Below are positions 44,869 to 55,630 of a stretch of DNA of 64,000 nucleotides, one piece after another (the stretch's first letter is position 1; each line of letters begins with the position of its first letter). The DNA comes from Clostridium sp. BJN0001 (GTDB lineage: Bacteria > Bacillota > Clostridia > Clostridiales > Clostridiaceae). Where the stretch lies: positions 1,179,501-1,243,500 of the forward strand of contig NZ_CP094971.1 of the NCBI RefSeq assembly GCF_022869825.1, in the 5' to 3' direction. Both the position numbers and the translations under genes were made by a program. The notes under the pieces were generated by a model, which did no database searches, had not been told where the DNA came from, and saw only the letters and a list, made by a program, of their open reading frames with translations.

Positions 44869-47247
44869 ATGAAGATACCATATACTTGGTTAAAAGATTA
44901 TGTTGAAATAGATGTAAGTGCAAAAGAATTAGGTGATATACTAACACTTACAGGATCTCAACTTGAAGAATTAGTAGTTCAAGGAGATAACATTAAAAAT
45001 GTAGTTACAGGAAAGATAAATACAATAGAAAAACATCCTGATGCAGATAAATTAAGCATCTGCATGGTTGATATTGGCAAAGAAGAAGAAATTCAGATTG
45101 TTACTGCAGCAACAAATATGAAAGAAAATGATATTGTACCTGTAGCTCTTCACGGATCTACATTAGCCGATGGAACAAAGATAAAAAAAGGTAAATTAAG
45201 AGGAGTTATGTCAAATGGAATGTTCTGTTCAGAAGAAGAACTTGGTATTCCTACTGATGAACCAGTAAAAGGACTTATGATTCTTAAAGAGGATACTAAA
45301 CTTGGTCAGGATATAAAAGAAGCATTAGGACTTAATAAGGCAATACTTGACTTTGAAATAACTTCAAACAGACCAGACTGCTTAAGTATGATAGGAATGG
45401 CAAGAGAGACAGCTGCAGCACTTAAAAAAGAATATCATATGCCAAATCTTAAGTATGAAGTAAAAAGTAAAAGTAATGTGAATGATGAATTAAAAGTAGA
45501 AGTAAATGATAAACTCTGCAATAGATATATGGCAAGAGGAGTAAAAAATGTAAAAATCACAGAATCTCCAAAATGGATGCAGGAAAGACTTTTAGACGCA
45601 GGGGTAAGACCTATAAATAATATAGTTGATATTACAAATTTTGTTATGCTTGAAACTGGAGAACCTATGCATGCATATGACAAAAGAGAAATAACTAGTG
45701 GAAAGATAGTTGTAGAAAGAGCTAGTGATAATGAGAAATTTACAACTCTTGATGAAGTAGAAAGAAATTTAGACAGCGATGTTTTATGTATAAAAGATGA
45801 TAAAAATACAATAGGTATTGCAGGAATCATGGGTGGACTTGATTCAGAAATAAAGGATGATACAACAGAAGTTATTTTTGAATGTGCAGGATTTGATGGA
45901 ACAAGTATAAGAGTTAACTCTAAAAAGTTAAATTTAAGAACAGAAGCATCTGGAAGATTTGAAAAAGATATAGATCCTAATCTTGCAGAACTTGCACTTA
46001 ATAGAGCATGTGCATTAGTTGACGAATTAAACTGCGGCGAAATAATGGATGGAACTATAGATATTTATAACAATAAGAAAAATGAAGGAGAAGTTGTTGT
46101 TAGCTATAAATGGATCAATAAATTCTTAGGAACAGACATATCTAAAGAAGAAATGAAAAAATGTCTTGATTCTATAGATTTAACAACTAAAATTGATGAA
46201 GATAATTTAATTGTTAAAGCACCAACATTTAGAATAGATATTGCAATAAAGGAAGATATAGCAGAAGAAGTTGCAAGAATTCATGGCTATTCAAAAGTCC
46301 CTTCAACAATATTTGATAAATCTACAGGTAGAGATCCTAAATATAGAAAGGGAATGCTTGATGACATAATTATAGACTGTGCAACAGCAAGTGGATTAAA
46401 TCAAGCAATAAGTTATTCCTTCATTTCACCAAAAGTATTTGATAAAATTAATTTAGATAAGGATAGTCCTTTAAGAAATGTAGTTAAAATAAAGAATCCT
46501 CTTGGAGAAGATTTTAGCGTTATGAGAACAACAACTCTTCCATCAATGATGGAATGTTTAGCTAGAAACTATTCAAGAAATAATGATTATGCAAAACTTT
46601 TTGAAATGGGAAGAATTTATCTTCCAAAAGAAGATAAGAATTTACTTCCAGATGAAAAAAATATTTTAACAATTGGAATGTATGGTTCTTGTGATTATTT
46701 AGACTTAAAAGGAATAGTTGAAAATATTACAGATAGATTAGGATTAAAGAAAGTTAAATATATAAGAGAAAGTGCAAATACAGGATACCATCCTGGAATA
46801 TGTGCAAAACTTCTAATTGGCAAAAATGAAGCAGGAGTATTAGGAGAAGTACATCCTGATGTATGTGAAAATTATGGAGTGGATGAAAGATGTTATGTTG
46901 CTGAAATTAATCTCGATGTTTTATATGAAAATTCAGATTTTAATAAGAAGTATAAACCTATTCCTAAATTCCCAGCAGTTACAAGAGATATTGCGTTATT
47001 AGTTGATGATAAAATATTAGTAAGCGAAATTGATGAGACAATAAAGAAATCTGGTGGAAATTTAGTTGAAAAAGTTCAGCTTTTTGATATATATAGAGGA
47101 AAACAAATACCAGATGGTAAAAAGAGCATAGCATACTCAGTTTCATACAGAGATGAAAAAAAGACTCTTACAGATAAAGAAGTAAATAAAGTTCATGATA
47201 AAATATTAAGAGCGTTAGAATATAAACTTGGAGTACAACTTAGATAG
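44869..47247 (+). CDS. pheT: Phenylalanyl-tRNA synthetase beta subunit
   Basis: A 792-aa structural and editing subunit. In order: N-terminal domain and OB-fold tRNA-binding EMAP-like region (about 40-150), B3/B4 editing domain, B5 domain, the catalytic-like core and the C-terminal anticodon-binding ferredoxin fold ([28 protein letters not shown]). Length normal. AAGGAGGA before the ATG. Last gene before a terminator. Confidence 0.98.
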   Translation: MKIPYTWLKDYVEIDVSAKELGDILTLTGSQLEELVVQGDNIKNVVTGKINTIEKHPDADKLSICMVDIGKEEEIQIVTAATNMKENDIVPVALHGSTLADGTKIKKGKLRGVMSNGMFCSEEELGIPTDEPVKGLMILKEDTKLGQDIKEALGLNKAILDFEITSNRPDCLSMIGMARETAAALKKEYHMPNLKYEVKSKSNVNDELKVEVNDKLCNRYMARGVKNVKITESPKWMQERLLDAGVRPINNIVDITNFVMLETGEPMHAYDKREITSGKIVVERASDNEKFTTLDEVERNLDSDVLCIKDDKNTIGIAGIMGGLDSEIKDDTTEVIFECAGFDGTSIRVNSKKLNLRTEASGRFEKDIDPNLAELALNRACALVDELNCGEIMDGTIDIYNNKKNEGEVVVSYKWINKFLGTDISKEEMKKCLDSIDLTTKIDEDNLIVKAPTFRIDIAIKEDIAEEVARIHGYSKVPSTIFDKSTGRDPKYRKGMLDDIIIDCATASGLNQAISYSFISPKVFDKINLDKDSPLRNVVKIKNPLGEDFSVMRTTTLPSMMECLARNYSRNNDYAKLFEMGRIYLPKEDKNLLPDEKNILTIGMYGSCDYLDLKGIVENITDRLGLKKVKYIRESANTGYHPGICAKLLIGKNEAGVLGEVHPDVCENYGVDERCYVAEINLDVLYENSDFNKKYKPIPKFPAVTRDIALLVDDKILVSEIDETIKKSGGNLVEKVQLFDIYRGKQIPDGKKSIAYSVSYRDEKKTLTDKEVNKVHDKILRALEYKLGVQLR

Positions 47248-47269
47248 CTTTATAAAACAATATAAAAAT

Positions 47270-47310
47270 ACAAAAAAGAAGTCATTTTAACAAAATGGCT
47301 TCTTTTTTGT
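47270..47310 (+). terminator. Intrinsic terminator after pheT
   Basis: A 19-bp stem, ACAAAAAAGAAGTCATTTT (47270-47288) with its near-complement from 47292, AAC loop and a T-rich 3' arm. Confidence 0.92.
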
Positions 47311-47430
47311 ATTTTATTAAATATTTCTTTATATAGATATATTATCTATTCATGATTAATTTTATAAAATATTAATTTTTTTTAAGATTTAGGGAGGATA
47401 TTAAAAAGGAGTATAGAATAAGTAATAAAT

Positions 47431-47460
47431 AGTGGTTTAAAGTGGTTTAAAGTGGCATAA
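47431..47460 (+). promoter_or_regulatory. Triple direct repeat, candidate MraZ operator
   Basis: Three 10-nt units in tandem, AGTGGTTTAA, AGTGGTTTAA and AGTGGCATAA at 47431, 47441 and 47451, 33 nt before mraZ. MraZ in other bacteria binds GTGG-type direct repeats at one-turn spacing upstream of its own operon; the arrangement matches. A weak -10 (TATAGAAT) lies just upstream. The 182 nt between the pheT terminator and mraZ hold nothing else recognisable. Confidence 0.8.
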
Positions 47461-47492
47461 GATTCCTAATATTTTTAAAGGAGCTTACTAAA

Positions 47493-47921
47493 ATGTTTAT
47501 AGGAGAGTACGATCATGCGCTGGATTCTAAAAACAGAATAGTTATACCTTCAAAATTACGTGATGGCCTTGGAAGTAAATTTGTTATAACTAAGGGACTT
47601 GATGGCTGTCTCTATGCATATCCAATGAAAGAATGGAGAATACTAGAGGAAAAGATGAAAAATTTGCCTCTGACAAATAAAGATGCTCGTGCATTTGTTC
47701 GTTTTTTCTTTTCAGGTGCCTGTGAGATAGAAGTAGACAAACAATATAGAGGTGTTATTCCACATAATTTGAAAGAGTATGCAAACATAGAAAAATATAT
47801 AGTAAGCATAGGAGTTTTGACGAGAGTAGAAATATGGAGCAAGGAAAAGTGGCAAAAATATAATGAATCAAATATTGACTATGATTCATTAGCTGAAAAA
47901 ATGAATGATTTAGGAATATAA
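47493..47921 (+). CDS. mraZ: Transcriptional regulator MraZ
   Basis: A 142-aa protein with two SpoVT-AbrB-like halves ([21 protein letters not shown] and [21 protein letters not shown]). It forms a ring that binds direct repeats and usually controls the division and cell-wall (dcw) operon. First gene of that operon here; rsmH follows after 12 nt. SD AAAGGAG. Confidence 0.97.
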   Translation: MFIGEYDHALDSKNRIVIPSKLRDGLGSKFVITKGLDGCLYAYPMKEWRILEEKMKNLPLTNKDARAFVRFFFSGACEIEVDKQYRGVIPHNLKEYANIEKYIVSIGVLTRVEIWSKEKWQKYNESNIDYDSLAEKMNDLGI

Positions 47922-47933
47922 GGAGTTTTTATT

Positions 47934-48866
47934 ATGAAATTTAAACATGTATCAGTATTGCGTGATGAAGCAATTAATGGTCTTAATATTAAAGAAAATG
48001 GAATATATGTAGACTGCACTTTAGGTGGAGCAGGCCATTCATATGAAATATTAAAGAAACTTAATAATACAGGAATGCTAATAGGTATAGACCAGGATAT
48101 GGATGCATTAAATGCAGCGAAGGAAAAGCTTAAAGAATTTACAAATGTTAAATATGTACATGATAATTTCCATAATATAAAAGATGTACTTAATAGCCTT
48201 GATATAGATAAAGTTGATGGAGTTTTGATGGATCTTGGTGTTTCATCATATCAGTTAGATGAACCAGAAAGAGGATTTAGTTATATGCATGATGCTCCTC
48301 TTGATATGAGAATGGATAGAGAAAAAGATTTCTCAGCATATAATGTTATAAATGATTATGATAAAGAAAGTCTCTATAAAGTAATAAGAGATTATGGAGA
48401 AGAACGTTTTGCAAATAGAATATCAGAAACAATAGTTAAGAAAAGAGCTGAAAAGCCTATAGAAACAACTTTTGAACTGGTTGACATAATAAAAGCATGT
48501 ATACCAGCAAGATTTAGAAGAAATGGTTCTCATCCAGCTAAAAGAACTTTTCAAGCTATACGAATTGAAGTTAATTCAGAATTAAAGATACTTAATGAGT
48601 CTATTGAAGATAGTATAAATTCATTAAATAAAGAAGGAAGAATTGCAATAGTTACATTCCATTCTTTAGAAGATAGAATTATAAAATTAAAATATAGAAA
48701 ACTTGAAAATCCTTGTACATGTCCAAAAGAATTTCCAATATGTGTATGTGGTAAAAAACCGATAGTGAAAATAATAACAAGAAAAGGAATTAAACCTAGC
48801 GAGGATGAAATGTTGTCTAATCCAAGAAGCAAAAGTGCAACACTCAGAATTGCTGAAAAATTATAG
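47934..48866 (+). CDS. rsmH: 16S rRNA m4C1402 methyltransferase RsmH (MraW)
   Basis: A 310-aa SAM-dependent enzyme acting on 16S rRNA C1402. The N-terminal [13 protein letters not shown], motif [11 protein letters not shown], the [18 protein letters not shown] signature and [16 protein letters not shown] are all present. It lies 12 nt after mraZ with SD AAGGAG. C-terminal [10 protein letters not shown] is typical. Confidence 0.97.
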   Translation: MKFKHVSVLRDEAINGLNIKENGIYVDCTLGGAGHSYEILKKLNNTGMLIGIDQDMDALNAAKEKLKEFTNVKYVHDNFHNIKDVLNSLDIDKVDGVLMDLGVSSYQLDEPERGFSYMHDAPLDMRMDREKDFSAYNVINDYDKESLYKVIRDYGEERFANRISETIVKKRAEKPIETTFELVDIIKACIPARFRRNGSHPAKRTFQAIRIEVNSELKILNESIEDSINSLNKEGRIAIVTFHSLEDRIIKLKYRKLENPCTCPKEFPICVCGKKPIVKIITRKGIKPSEDEMLSNPRSKSATLRIAEKL

Positions 48867-48891
48867 TTTATTATGTTAGGGTGTGAATAAT

Positions 48892-49395
48892 TTGGCTAAT
48901 AATGAATATTATTATACAAAAGGTAATACAGCAGTTAATCCTCATAGAAAGAATAATACCCCAGAAAGAGATAAAAAATATGAACAATTAAAAAAAGCTA
49001 GAAAAGATAGAAATAAAAGGCTTAAGGATAGGAAAAAATATGATAGAAAATATATCCTTAAAGTAGCCGTTATTATTTGTGTTTTTGGACTTTTTAGTGT
49101 TTATAGAGATGGAAAAGCTTATACTCTTCAAAGTGAGTCAAATAAAATGGATTCTGAAATAAGTAGTATAAATGAACAAAATGAAGCTTTAAAAATAAAA
49201 TTATTAAAGTATTCATCATTAAGTAATGTACAGAAAAATGCTAATAGCAAGTTAAATATGGTTGTTCCTACACAGAAAGATACTATAAAGATTGATTTTA
49301 GCGAAAATTATTTTGAAGGATTAGATAATTTAGAGGAAGACACTAGTGAAAAAAAGAATATTTTTAAAAGAATATCTGAATTATTAAAGAAATAG
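48892..49395 (+). CDS. ftsL: FtsL-like septum protein
   Basis: A bitopic protein: basic cytoplasmic N-terminus (about 60 residues, many Lys/Arg), one membrane helix (YILKVAVIICVFGLFSVY) and an extracellular coiled coil (SNKMDSEISSINEQNEALKIKL). This topology and its position between rsmH and the PBP gene identify it as the FtsL/DivIC-type partner, although primary conservation is low. I choose TTG at 48892 (9 nt after TAGGGTG); the GTG 9 nt earlier overlaps the SD. Confidence 0.8.
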   Translation: MANNEYYYTKGNTAVNPHRKNNTPERDKKYEQLKKARKDRNKRLKDRKKYDRKYILKVAVIICVFGLFSVYRDGKAYTLQSESNKMDSEISSINEQNEALKIKLLKYSSLSNVQKNANSKLNMVVPTQKDTIKIDFSENYFEGLDNLEEDTSEKKNIFKRISELLKK

Positions 49396-49435
49396 AATTT
49401 GTATTATCTTATAAATAATTTGGAGGAATATAGAA

Positions 49436-51700
49436 TTGAAAATGCGCAATTTTAAGGACAAGTCTAAGATAAAAAAGAGACTTAAAGCAATAATAGGTAT
49501 ACTTCTTATTATGTATTTTGTTTTAAGTATAAGACTTGCTTATATAATGATAATAAAAAAAGCTGATTATTCAGGTAGAGCTCAAGAACAATGGACAAGC
49601 GAAGTAAAAATAGATGCAAGAAGAGGAAAGATATTAGATAGAACGGGAAAAGAACTTGCTGTTTCAGCAAATGTTTATAGAGTAGATTTTGATCTTACAT
49701 CTATTAGAAATTTTTTGAACAGAGATATTAGTAAAATGAGTGACAGCGATAAAAAAAAGTTAACTGATCTAGGAATAAATATAGATGGGAAAACAGAACT
49801 TACTACAAAGGATATTGCTCCATGCATAGCTAAATCATTAGATATGGATGAAAGTAAAGTCGTTGATAAACTTGAAACAAAACTTCCAAGTGGAGCTCAA
49901 GCAGGATCTGCTACACTTATAAGAAGAATAGAAAAAGATATGGCGGATAAAGTTAAAGCTCTTGGAATAACAGGAGTGATTGTATCACCTGATACAAAGA
50001 GATATTATCCAAACGATAATTTTTTATCACATGTGCTTGGATCAACTAATGTAGATGGTCAAGGACTTACAGGAATTGAACTTCAATATAATTCTTATCT
50101 TTCAGGAATCCCTGGTATGAGAATTACAGAACTTGATAAACAAAATAACGATCTTCCATATACAATTTCGGAATTTACATCTCCAGTTGATGGAAAAGAT
50201 GTAACTCTTACAGTAGATGAAAATATACAATATTTTGCTGAAAAAGTAGCAAAACAAGCCTGCGATGATAATGCGGCAAAAGCTGCATCTGTAATTGTAA
50301 TGGATCCTAAAACAGGAGAAGTTCTTGCTATGGCAACTAAACCTGACTTTGATCCTAATAATCCATATGATGGTTATGAGAATTTTGAGGGAAGTACTGA
50401 TTCTGAAAAGCTTCAGAAAATGTGGCGTAACAGAGTAGTAAATGATACATTTGAGCCAGGATCTATATTTAAAGTTGTAACTGCAATTACTGCACTTCAG
50501 GAAAATGTAGTAGACGATAATACAACATTTGTTTGTAATGGAGGACTTCATTTTGGAAATACATTAATTAAATGTTGGAAGTCAGGAGGACATGGCACTC
50601 AGCATTTTGGGGATATAATTCAAAATTCATGTAATGTTGGTTTTATGCAGCTTGGTGCAATGATTGGAAAAGAAAAACTTTATGATTATATAAATAAATT
50701 TGGATTTGGTAAACCTACAGGAATTGATCTTCCAGGTGAAGCATCTGGAATAGTAAGACCACTTGATAAGGTATCAGATATTAACCTTGCAACTATTGCA
50801 TTTGGACAGACAAATACATTAAATTGTATGCAGTATATGGCTGCATTTAATGCAGTTGCAAATGGTGGAGAATGGATTCAACCTCATGTAATGAAGGAAA
50901 TTACACATGATGATGAAAATGGAACTAATATAGTTGATGAAACATATAAAGCAATAACAAGAGAAGTTGCATCAAAAGATAAATGTGCAGAACTTCGTGG
51001 ATATCTTGAAAGGGTTGTAACAGGAGGATCTGGTGCAGCTACATTTATGGAAGGTTATCATATAGGAGGAAAAACAGGAACTGCTCAGAAAGTAAGTCCT
51101 GAAAATGGAACTTATGCAGAAGGAAAATATATTTCTACATTTGTTGGAATGGCACCTGTTAGTGATCCAAAGGTAACTGTTATGATATCAGTAGATGAAC
51201 CAAGTTCTGGTGTATATTATGCATCGCAAGTTGCAGTTCCTTATGCAAAGATTCTTTTTACTGATTTATTTAATTATCTTGATAGTAAATTTGAAGATGA
51301 AAATAGTATTCAAATATCACGAGATGTTGTAATACCTGAAATAAGAGGAATGAATATTAATGAAGCTAAAAAAGCTCTTAAAGACGCAAAGCTTGATTTT
51401 GAAATAGATGGAGAAGGCACTACGGTTGTAGATATGAAACCTTATCCTGGATATACTGTAAAAGAAGGTGCAAAAATAAATCTTTACACAACAGGTGATG
51501 GGTCTTATAATAAGAATGTTGTTATGCCAGATGTTACTGGATATTCTAAAGAGGAGGCTTCAAAACTTTTAAAGAGTCTTGGAATAAATCCTGTATTTAG
51601 TGGAGATGGAGTGGTATCAGATCAGGATGTATCTGTAGGTGAAGTCTTAACTAAAGGAATGACAGTAAACTTAAGTTTAAGTTATGAGTATAAAGATTAA
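49436..51700 (+). CDS. spoVD: Class B penicillin-binding protein with PASTA domains (SpoVD/FtsI type)
   Basis: A peptidoglycan transpeptidase. The 754-aa protein has an N-terminal membrane anchor, a dimerisation domain (DARRGKILDRTGKELA) and a transpeptidase domain with Ser343-x-x-Lys346 (PGSIFKV), SCN (about 398) and Lys546-Thr-Gly. Two C-terminal PASTA domains start near VIPEIRGMNI and VMPDVTGYS. PASTA plus dcw position fits SpoVD/PBP2-type enzymes of clostridia, which may serve division, sporulation or both. The start is TTG, 8 nt after TGGAGGA. Confidence 0.9.
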   Translation: MKMRNFKDKSKIKKRLKAIIGILLIMYFVLSIRLAYIMIIKKADYSGRAQEQWTSEVKIDARRGKILDRTGKELAVSANVYRVDFDLTSIRNFLNRDISKMSDSDKKKLTDLGINIDGKTELTTKDIAPCIAKSLDMDESKVVDKLETKLPSGAQAGSATLIRRIEKDMADKVKALGITGVIVSPDTKRYYPNDNFLSHVLGSTNVDGQGLTGIELQYNSYLSGIPGMRITELDKQNNDLPYTISEFTSPVDGKDVTLTVDENIQYFAEKVAKQACDDNAAKAASVIVMDPKTGEVLAMATKPDFDPNNPYDGYENFEGSTDSEKLQKMWRNRVVNDTFEPGSIFKVVTAITALQENVVDDNTTFVCNGGLHFGNTLIKCWKSGGHGTQHFGDIIQNSCNVGFMQLGAMIGKEKLYDYINKFGFGKPTGIDLPGEASGIVRPLDKVSDINLATIAFGQTNTLNCMQYMAAFNAVANGGEWIQPHVMKEITHDDENGTNIVDETYKAITREVASKDKCAELRGYLERVVTGGSGAATFMEGYHIGGKTGTAQKVSPENGTYAEGKYISTFVGMAPVSDPKVTVMISVDEPSSGVYYASQVAVPYAKILFTDLFNYLDSKFEDENSIQISRDVVIPEIRGMNINEAKKALKDAKLDFEIDGEGTTVVDMKPYPGYTVKEGAKINLYTTGDGSYNKNVVMPDVTGYSKEEASKLLKSLGINPVFSGDGVVSDQDVSVGEVLTKGMTVNLSLSYEYKD

Positions 51701-51706
51701 TTATAT

Positions 51707-51730
51707 AGCATGTGGTTTTAATCACATGCT
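51707..51730 (+). other. Stem-loop between spoVD and murE
   Basis: AGCATGTG (51707-51714) pairs with CACATGCT (51723-51730); the tail TAATTAATGC is not T-rich. It may be a weak attenuator or RNA-processing site inside the operon. Confidence 0.5.
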
Positions 51731-51767
51731 TAATTAATGCAATAATTTGTTTTGGGAGTGATAAAAA

Positions 51768-53219
51768 ATGAAACTTAAAAGAATACTTCAAGATATCGAT
51801 TTTAAGATATTAAAAGGTACTTTAGACATAGAAGTTAATAAAGTAGAATATGATAGCAGAAAAGTTATATTAAGTGATATGTTTATATGTATAAAAGGAT
51901 ATCAAACAGATGGACATAAATTTATTAAAAGTGCCATTTCAAATGGCGCTAAAGTTATAGTGCTTTCAGATGATGTAGCTATAGATGATGATATAACAGT
52001 AATAAAAGTTGACGATACAAGAAAAGCATTAGCTAAAATTGGCTGCAATTATTTTGACAATCCATCAAAGAAAATGAAGATGATAGGAGTCACAGGAACC
52101 AATGGTAAAACAACTACAGCATTTATGATAAAACATATACTAGACAATGCTGGGAAAAAGACTGGTCTTATAGGAACAATTGCAAATTATATAGGAGATG
52201 AAAAACTTCACACAGATAGAACTACACCTGAGTCTTTTGAACTTCAAAGACTATTTAAAAAAATGGTAGATAGAAAAATGGAATATTGTGTAATGGAAGT
52301 ATCATCCCATTCTCTAGCTCTTGATAGAGTTTATAATATTAAGTATGATATTGGAATATTTACAAACATTACAAGAGATCATCTTGATTTTCACAAAACA
52401 TTTGAAAATTATTATAAAGCAAAATTTAAATTGTTTGAAAATAGTGTTATAAAAGTTGTAAATACTGATGATAAATATGGAATAAGAGTCGTCTCTGATC
52501 TTAAAAACATAAAAGCAGACAATATATTCACATATTCTATAAAAAATGATAGCGATTATAAAGCTTATGATGAAGTAATGGAAAGCATGGATATAAAATT
52601 CAGCTTAAATATGCCAGAAAAAGAAGAATTCACAATAGGAATTCCAGGAGAATATAACATCTCAAATGGACTTGCTGCGATAATTACATGCGATAAACTT
52701 GGAATAGATAAAGATGTTATAAAAAAATCAGTTTCAGAAGCAGTTGTGCCTGGAAGATGTGAAAGAGCTGGAAGAAAATTTGATTTACCATATGATGTAA
52801 TAATCGATTATGCGCATACACCTGATGGTCTTTTAAATATTTTAAAGACTGCAAGAACATTTACAAAAGGAAGATTAATATCAGTCTTTGGATGTGGTGG
52901 AGATAGAGATAAAGTGAAGAGACCACAAATGGGTAAAATAGGTATAGATTTATCTGATATTGCAATAATTACATCAGATAATCCAAGAACTGAAAATCCA
53001 ATGGCAATTATAGAAGATATCAAAAAAGGGCTTGATAAGGATAATTATATAATAATTGAAAATAGAAAAGAAGCAATAAGAAAAGCATTAAGTATTGCAA
53101 AAAAAGATGATGTTATTGTAATTGCTGGAAAAGGACATGAAACATATCAAATTTTAAAAGATAAAACAATTCATTTTGATGAAAGAGAAGTAATAGATCA
53201 AATATTAAGTGAAAAGTAA
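51768..53219 (+). CDS. murE: UDP-MurNAc-tripeptide synthetase (meso-DAP type)
   Basis: Adds the third residue of the peptidoglycan stem peptide. The 483-aa protein has the Mur-ligase P-loop GVTGTNGKTTT (about 106-116), the HLDFH segment with the carbamylated-lysine region following, and DYAHTPDG. The DNPR motif in TSDNPRTENP is the signature for meso-diaminopimelate, not lysine, as substrate, matching the dap genes at 31.6-35.3 kb. SD GGGAGTG. Confidence 0.96.
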   Translation: MKLKRILQDIDFKILKGTLDIEVNKVEYDSRKVILSDMFICIKGYQTDGHKFIKSAISNGAKVIVLSDDVAIDDDITVIKVDDTRKALAKIGCNYFDNPSKKMKMIGVTGTNGKTTTAFMIKHILDNAGKKTGLIGTIANYIGDEKLHTDRTTPESFELQRLFKKMVDRKMEYCVMEVSSHSLALDRVYNIKYDIGIFTNITRDHLDFHKTFENYYKAKFKLFENSVIKVVNTDDKYGIRVVSDLKNIKADNIFTYSIKNDSDYKAYDEVMESMDIKFSLNMPEKEEFTIGIPGEYNISNGLAAIITCDKLGIDKDVIKKSVSEAVVPGRCERAGRKFDLPYDVIIDYAHTPDGLLNILKTARTFTKGRLISVFGCGGDRDKVKRPQMGKIGIDLSDIAIITSDNPRTENPMAIIEDIKKGLDKDNYIIIENRKEAIRKALSIAKKDDVIVIAGKGHETYQILKDKTIHFDEREVIDQILSEK

Positions 53220-53234
53220 AAGGATGGATTTTAT

Positions 53235-54587
53235 ATGAAACTTGAATTAAGCGAAGTAGTAAAAGCAGTTACTGGTGAAGTTGTCTATAAGAATAATGAT
53301 GGAAAATTTAATAAAGTTTCTACTGATACGAGAAAAATAACAAATGGAGATATGTTCATTGCGTTAAGAGGAAAGAATTTTAATGGAAATGATTATATTG
53401 ATAAAGCAATAGAACTTGGAGCTTCAGTAGTAATCGCAGATGAGGTTAAACCTAACATAAAGGGAGAAGCTACAATAATAAAAGTTAAGGATACAAAAAA
53501 AGCATTAGGAGATCTTGCAAAATTTTATAGGCAGACACTTAATATAAAAGTAGTCTCAGTTACAGGCTCAGCTGGTAAAACATCTACAAAAGATCTTACA
53601 GCTGCACTTTTAAGTGGAAAATTTAAAGTATTTAAAACAGAAGAAAATTTTAATAATGATATAGGACTTCCACTTATGATATTGAAACTTGATGATTCAT
53701 ATGATGTTGCAGTTTTAGAGATGGGAACAAATAATTTTGGAGAAATAACTTATCTTTCCAACATTGCAAGACCAGATATTGGACTTATGACTAATATTGG
53801 TGTTGCACATATAGAATATTTTAAAACAAGGGAAAATATACTAAAAGAGAAGCTAAGTATTGCAGACTATTTTGAAAAAGAAAATATTCTTATAGTAAAT
53901 GGAGAAAATGATTTATTATCTCAAATTAAGGATAATAAAAAGTATAAATTAGAAAAAGTTGGATATAATAAATTATATGATATCCATGCTGAAAGCATAG
54001 AATTAAATAGTGACAATACAAATTTTACTGTAGTCAGTAAAGATAATTCTAAACATAGATTTACTCTTCCTCTAGTTGGGGAGCATAATGTATTAAATGC
54101 ACTTCTTGGAATTGAAGCATGTCTTGATTTAGGTATGACATTTGAAGAAATGGAAAAAGGACTTTCAAATTTTAAGAATTCAAAGATGAGATTAGAAATT
54201 ATAGAAAAGAATGGATACACAATAATTAATGATTCATATAATGCTAATCCTGATTCTATGAAAGTTGCGCTTAATGTATTAAAAGAGTACAAAGGAAAGA
54301 GAAAGATTGCAGTTTTAGGTACTATGGGAGAGCTTGGCGATTTTTCTATAAAATCACATAAAGAAGTAGCAGAATTTGCAAATAATATATGTGATGCATT
54401 GTATACAACAGGAGAATACAGTAATCAGTATAAAGAAGGATTTAAAGAAAATACATTTATCTATAAAGATAGAAATGAATTAGTAAAAAATCTTCAAGAA
54501 AACCTTGAAGAAGGTGATGTAGTTCTTGTAAAAGCATCATTTAGTCAAAAATTTAGAGAAATAGTCAGTTATCTTAAGAATAATTAA
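53235..54587 (+). CDS. murF: UDP-MurNAc-tripeptide-D-Ala-D-Ala ligase
   Basis: Completes the pentapeptide by adding D-Ala-D-Ala. The 450-aa Mur ligase has the P-loop VTGSAGKTSTKD, the EMGTNNFGEI motif, NIGVAHIEYF and the C-terminal INDSYNANPDSM. It is 15 nt after murE with an AAAAGGATGG SD. It is followed by an SD-like AAGGAGGTG and the short ORF in front of mraY. Confidence 0.96.
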   Translation: MKLELSEVVKAVTGEVVYKNNDGKFNKVSTDTRKITNGDMFIALRGKNFNGNDYIDKAIELGASVVIADEVKPNIKGEATIIKVKDTKKALGDLAKFYRQTLNIKVVSVTGSAGKTSTKDLTAALLSGKFKVFKTEENFNNDIGLPLMILKLDDSYDVAVLEMGTNNFGEITYLSNIARPDIGLMTNIGVAHIEYFKTRENILKEKLSIADYFEKENILIVNGENDLLSQIKDNKKYKLEKVGYNKLYDIHAESIELNSDNTNFTVVSKDNSKHRFTLPLVGEHNVLNALLGIEACLDLGMTFEEMEKGLSNFKNSKMRLEIIEKNGYTIINDSYNANPDSMKVALNVLKEYKGKRKIAVLGTMGELGDFSIKSHKEVAEFANNICDALYTTGEYSNQYKEGFKENTFIYKDRNELVKNLQENLEEGDVVLVKASFSQKFREIVSYLKNN

Positions 54588-54601
54588 ACTAAGGAGGTGT
54601 A

Positions 54602-54640
54602 ATGCCTGAAAGGGCAGTTACATTATGGGGGAAATACTAA
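54602..54640 (+). CDS. Candidate 12-codon upstream ORF overlapping the mraY start
   Basis: ATG at 54602 follows AAGGAGGTG by 3-4 nt and encodes [12 protein letters not shown] before TAA at 54638-54640. It overlaps the annotated mraY ATG (54625) in another frame. The strongest SD in the interval is in front of this ORF, not in front of mraY. TGCC/GGCA inside it can form a small stem. It may couple or limit mraY translation; it may also be fortuitous. Confidence 0.35.
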   Translation: MPERAVTLWGKY

Positions 54641-55599
54641 ATAATATGATAAATTCAAAATTTTTAATAGTACTTATAATGTCATTTGTACTATCAATTA
54701 TAGTAGGACCAATTTTTATACCATTATTACATAAATTAAAATTTGGTCAGAACGAAAGAAAAGAAGGACCTAAAAGTCATTTAAAGAAATCAGGAACACC
54801 TACAATGGGTGGAATAATATTTTTTATTTCATGTTTTTTTACACTTCTTATATTAAGATATAAGTTTAGTAGTGATGCAATGATTCTATTTTATTCACTA
54901 TTAGGATTTGGTTTTATAGGATTTTTAGATGATCTTTTAAAAATTCTTCATAAACACAATGAAGGACTTACACCAAAACAGAAGATGCTTTTACTCATGA
55001 TTGTTTCTATTGCTTTTGCGGTTTATGGATATAATTTTATAGGAAATGATATTTTAATACCATTTATTCATAGGAGCATGAGTTTAAAAATATTTTTTAT
55101 ACCATGTGTAGTTATTTATTATTCAGCAGTAACAAATGCTGTAAATTTAACTGATGGTATTGATGGTCTTGCAACTTCAGTTACAGTAATTGTATTAACA
55201 TTTTTTGCAATTGTAGCATTTAAAACAGGAAAGCCTGATATTTCAGCATTCTGTATTGCTCTTGCGGGGGGACTTCTTGGTTTCTTGAAATTTAATGCTT
55301 TTCCTGCAAAAGTATTTATGGGAGATACTGGATCTTTAGCTCTTGGAGGAGCTATAGGAACAATAGCATTAATGCTTAAAATGCCTTTATTTGTAATAAT
55401 AGTTGGCGGAATGTATGTTATAGAAACTCTATCTGTTATAATACAGGTTACATCATTTAAACTTACTGGGAAAAGAGTATTTAAAATGTCTCCTATCCAC
55501 CATCACTTCGAGCAGTGTGGATGGAGTGAAGTAAAGATTGTTATTGTATTTTCTTCAATTACTGCAGTTTTATGTCTTATAGGATTTATTGCTTTATAA
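54625..55599 (+). CDS. mraY: Phospho-MurNAc-pentapeptide transferase
   Basis: Integral membrane enzyme that makes lipid I by moving phospho-MurNAc-pentapeptide to undecaprenyl phosphate. The 324-aa protein has about ten membrane helices. Signatures are [14 protein letters not shown] (DDxxK), [12 protein letters not shown] and [15 protein letters not shown]. The start is unsettled: ATG at 54625 has only AAAGGGC 10 nt upstream, and an in-frame ATG at 54646 follows GGGGGAAA at 13 nt. Confidence 0.95.
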   Translation: MGEILNNMINSKFLIVLIMSFVLSIIVGPIFIPLLHKLKFGQNERKEGPKSHLKKSGTPTMGGIIFFISCFFTLLILRYKFSSDAMILFYSLLGFGFIGFLDDLLKILHKHNEGLTPKQKMLLLMIVSIAFAVYGYNFIGNDILIPFIHRSMSLKIFFIPCVVIYYSAVTNAVNLTDGIDGLATSVTVIVLTFFAIVAFKTGKPDISAFCIALAGGLLGFLKFNAFPAKVFMGDTGSLALGGAIGTIALMLKMPLFVIIVGGMYVIETLSVIIQVTSFKLTGKRVFKMSPIHHHFEQCGWSEVKIVIVFSSITAVLCLIGFIAL

Positions 55600-55630
55600 C
55601 TTATAAATAATAAATTTGGAGGATTTCACT

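Noticed and set aside
45435..45830. 131-codon minus-strand frame inside pheT
   Set aside because: Shadow of the pheT coding sequence without SD or independent support.
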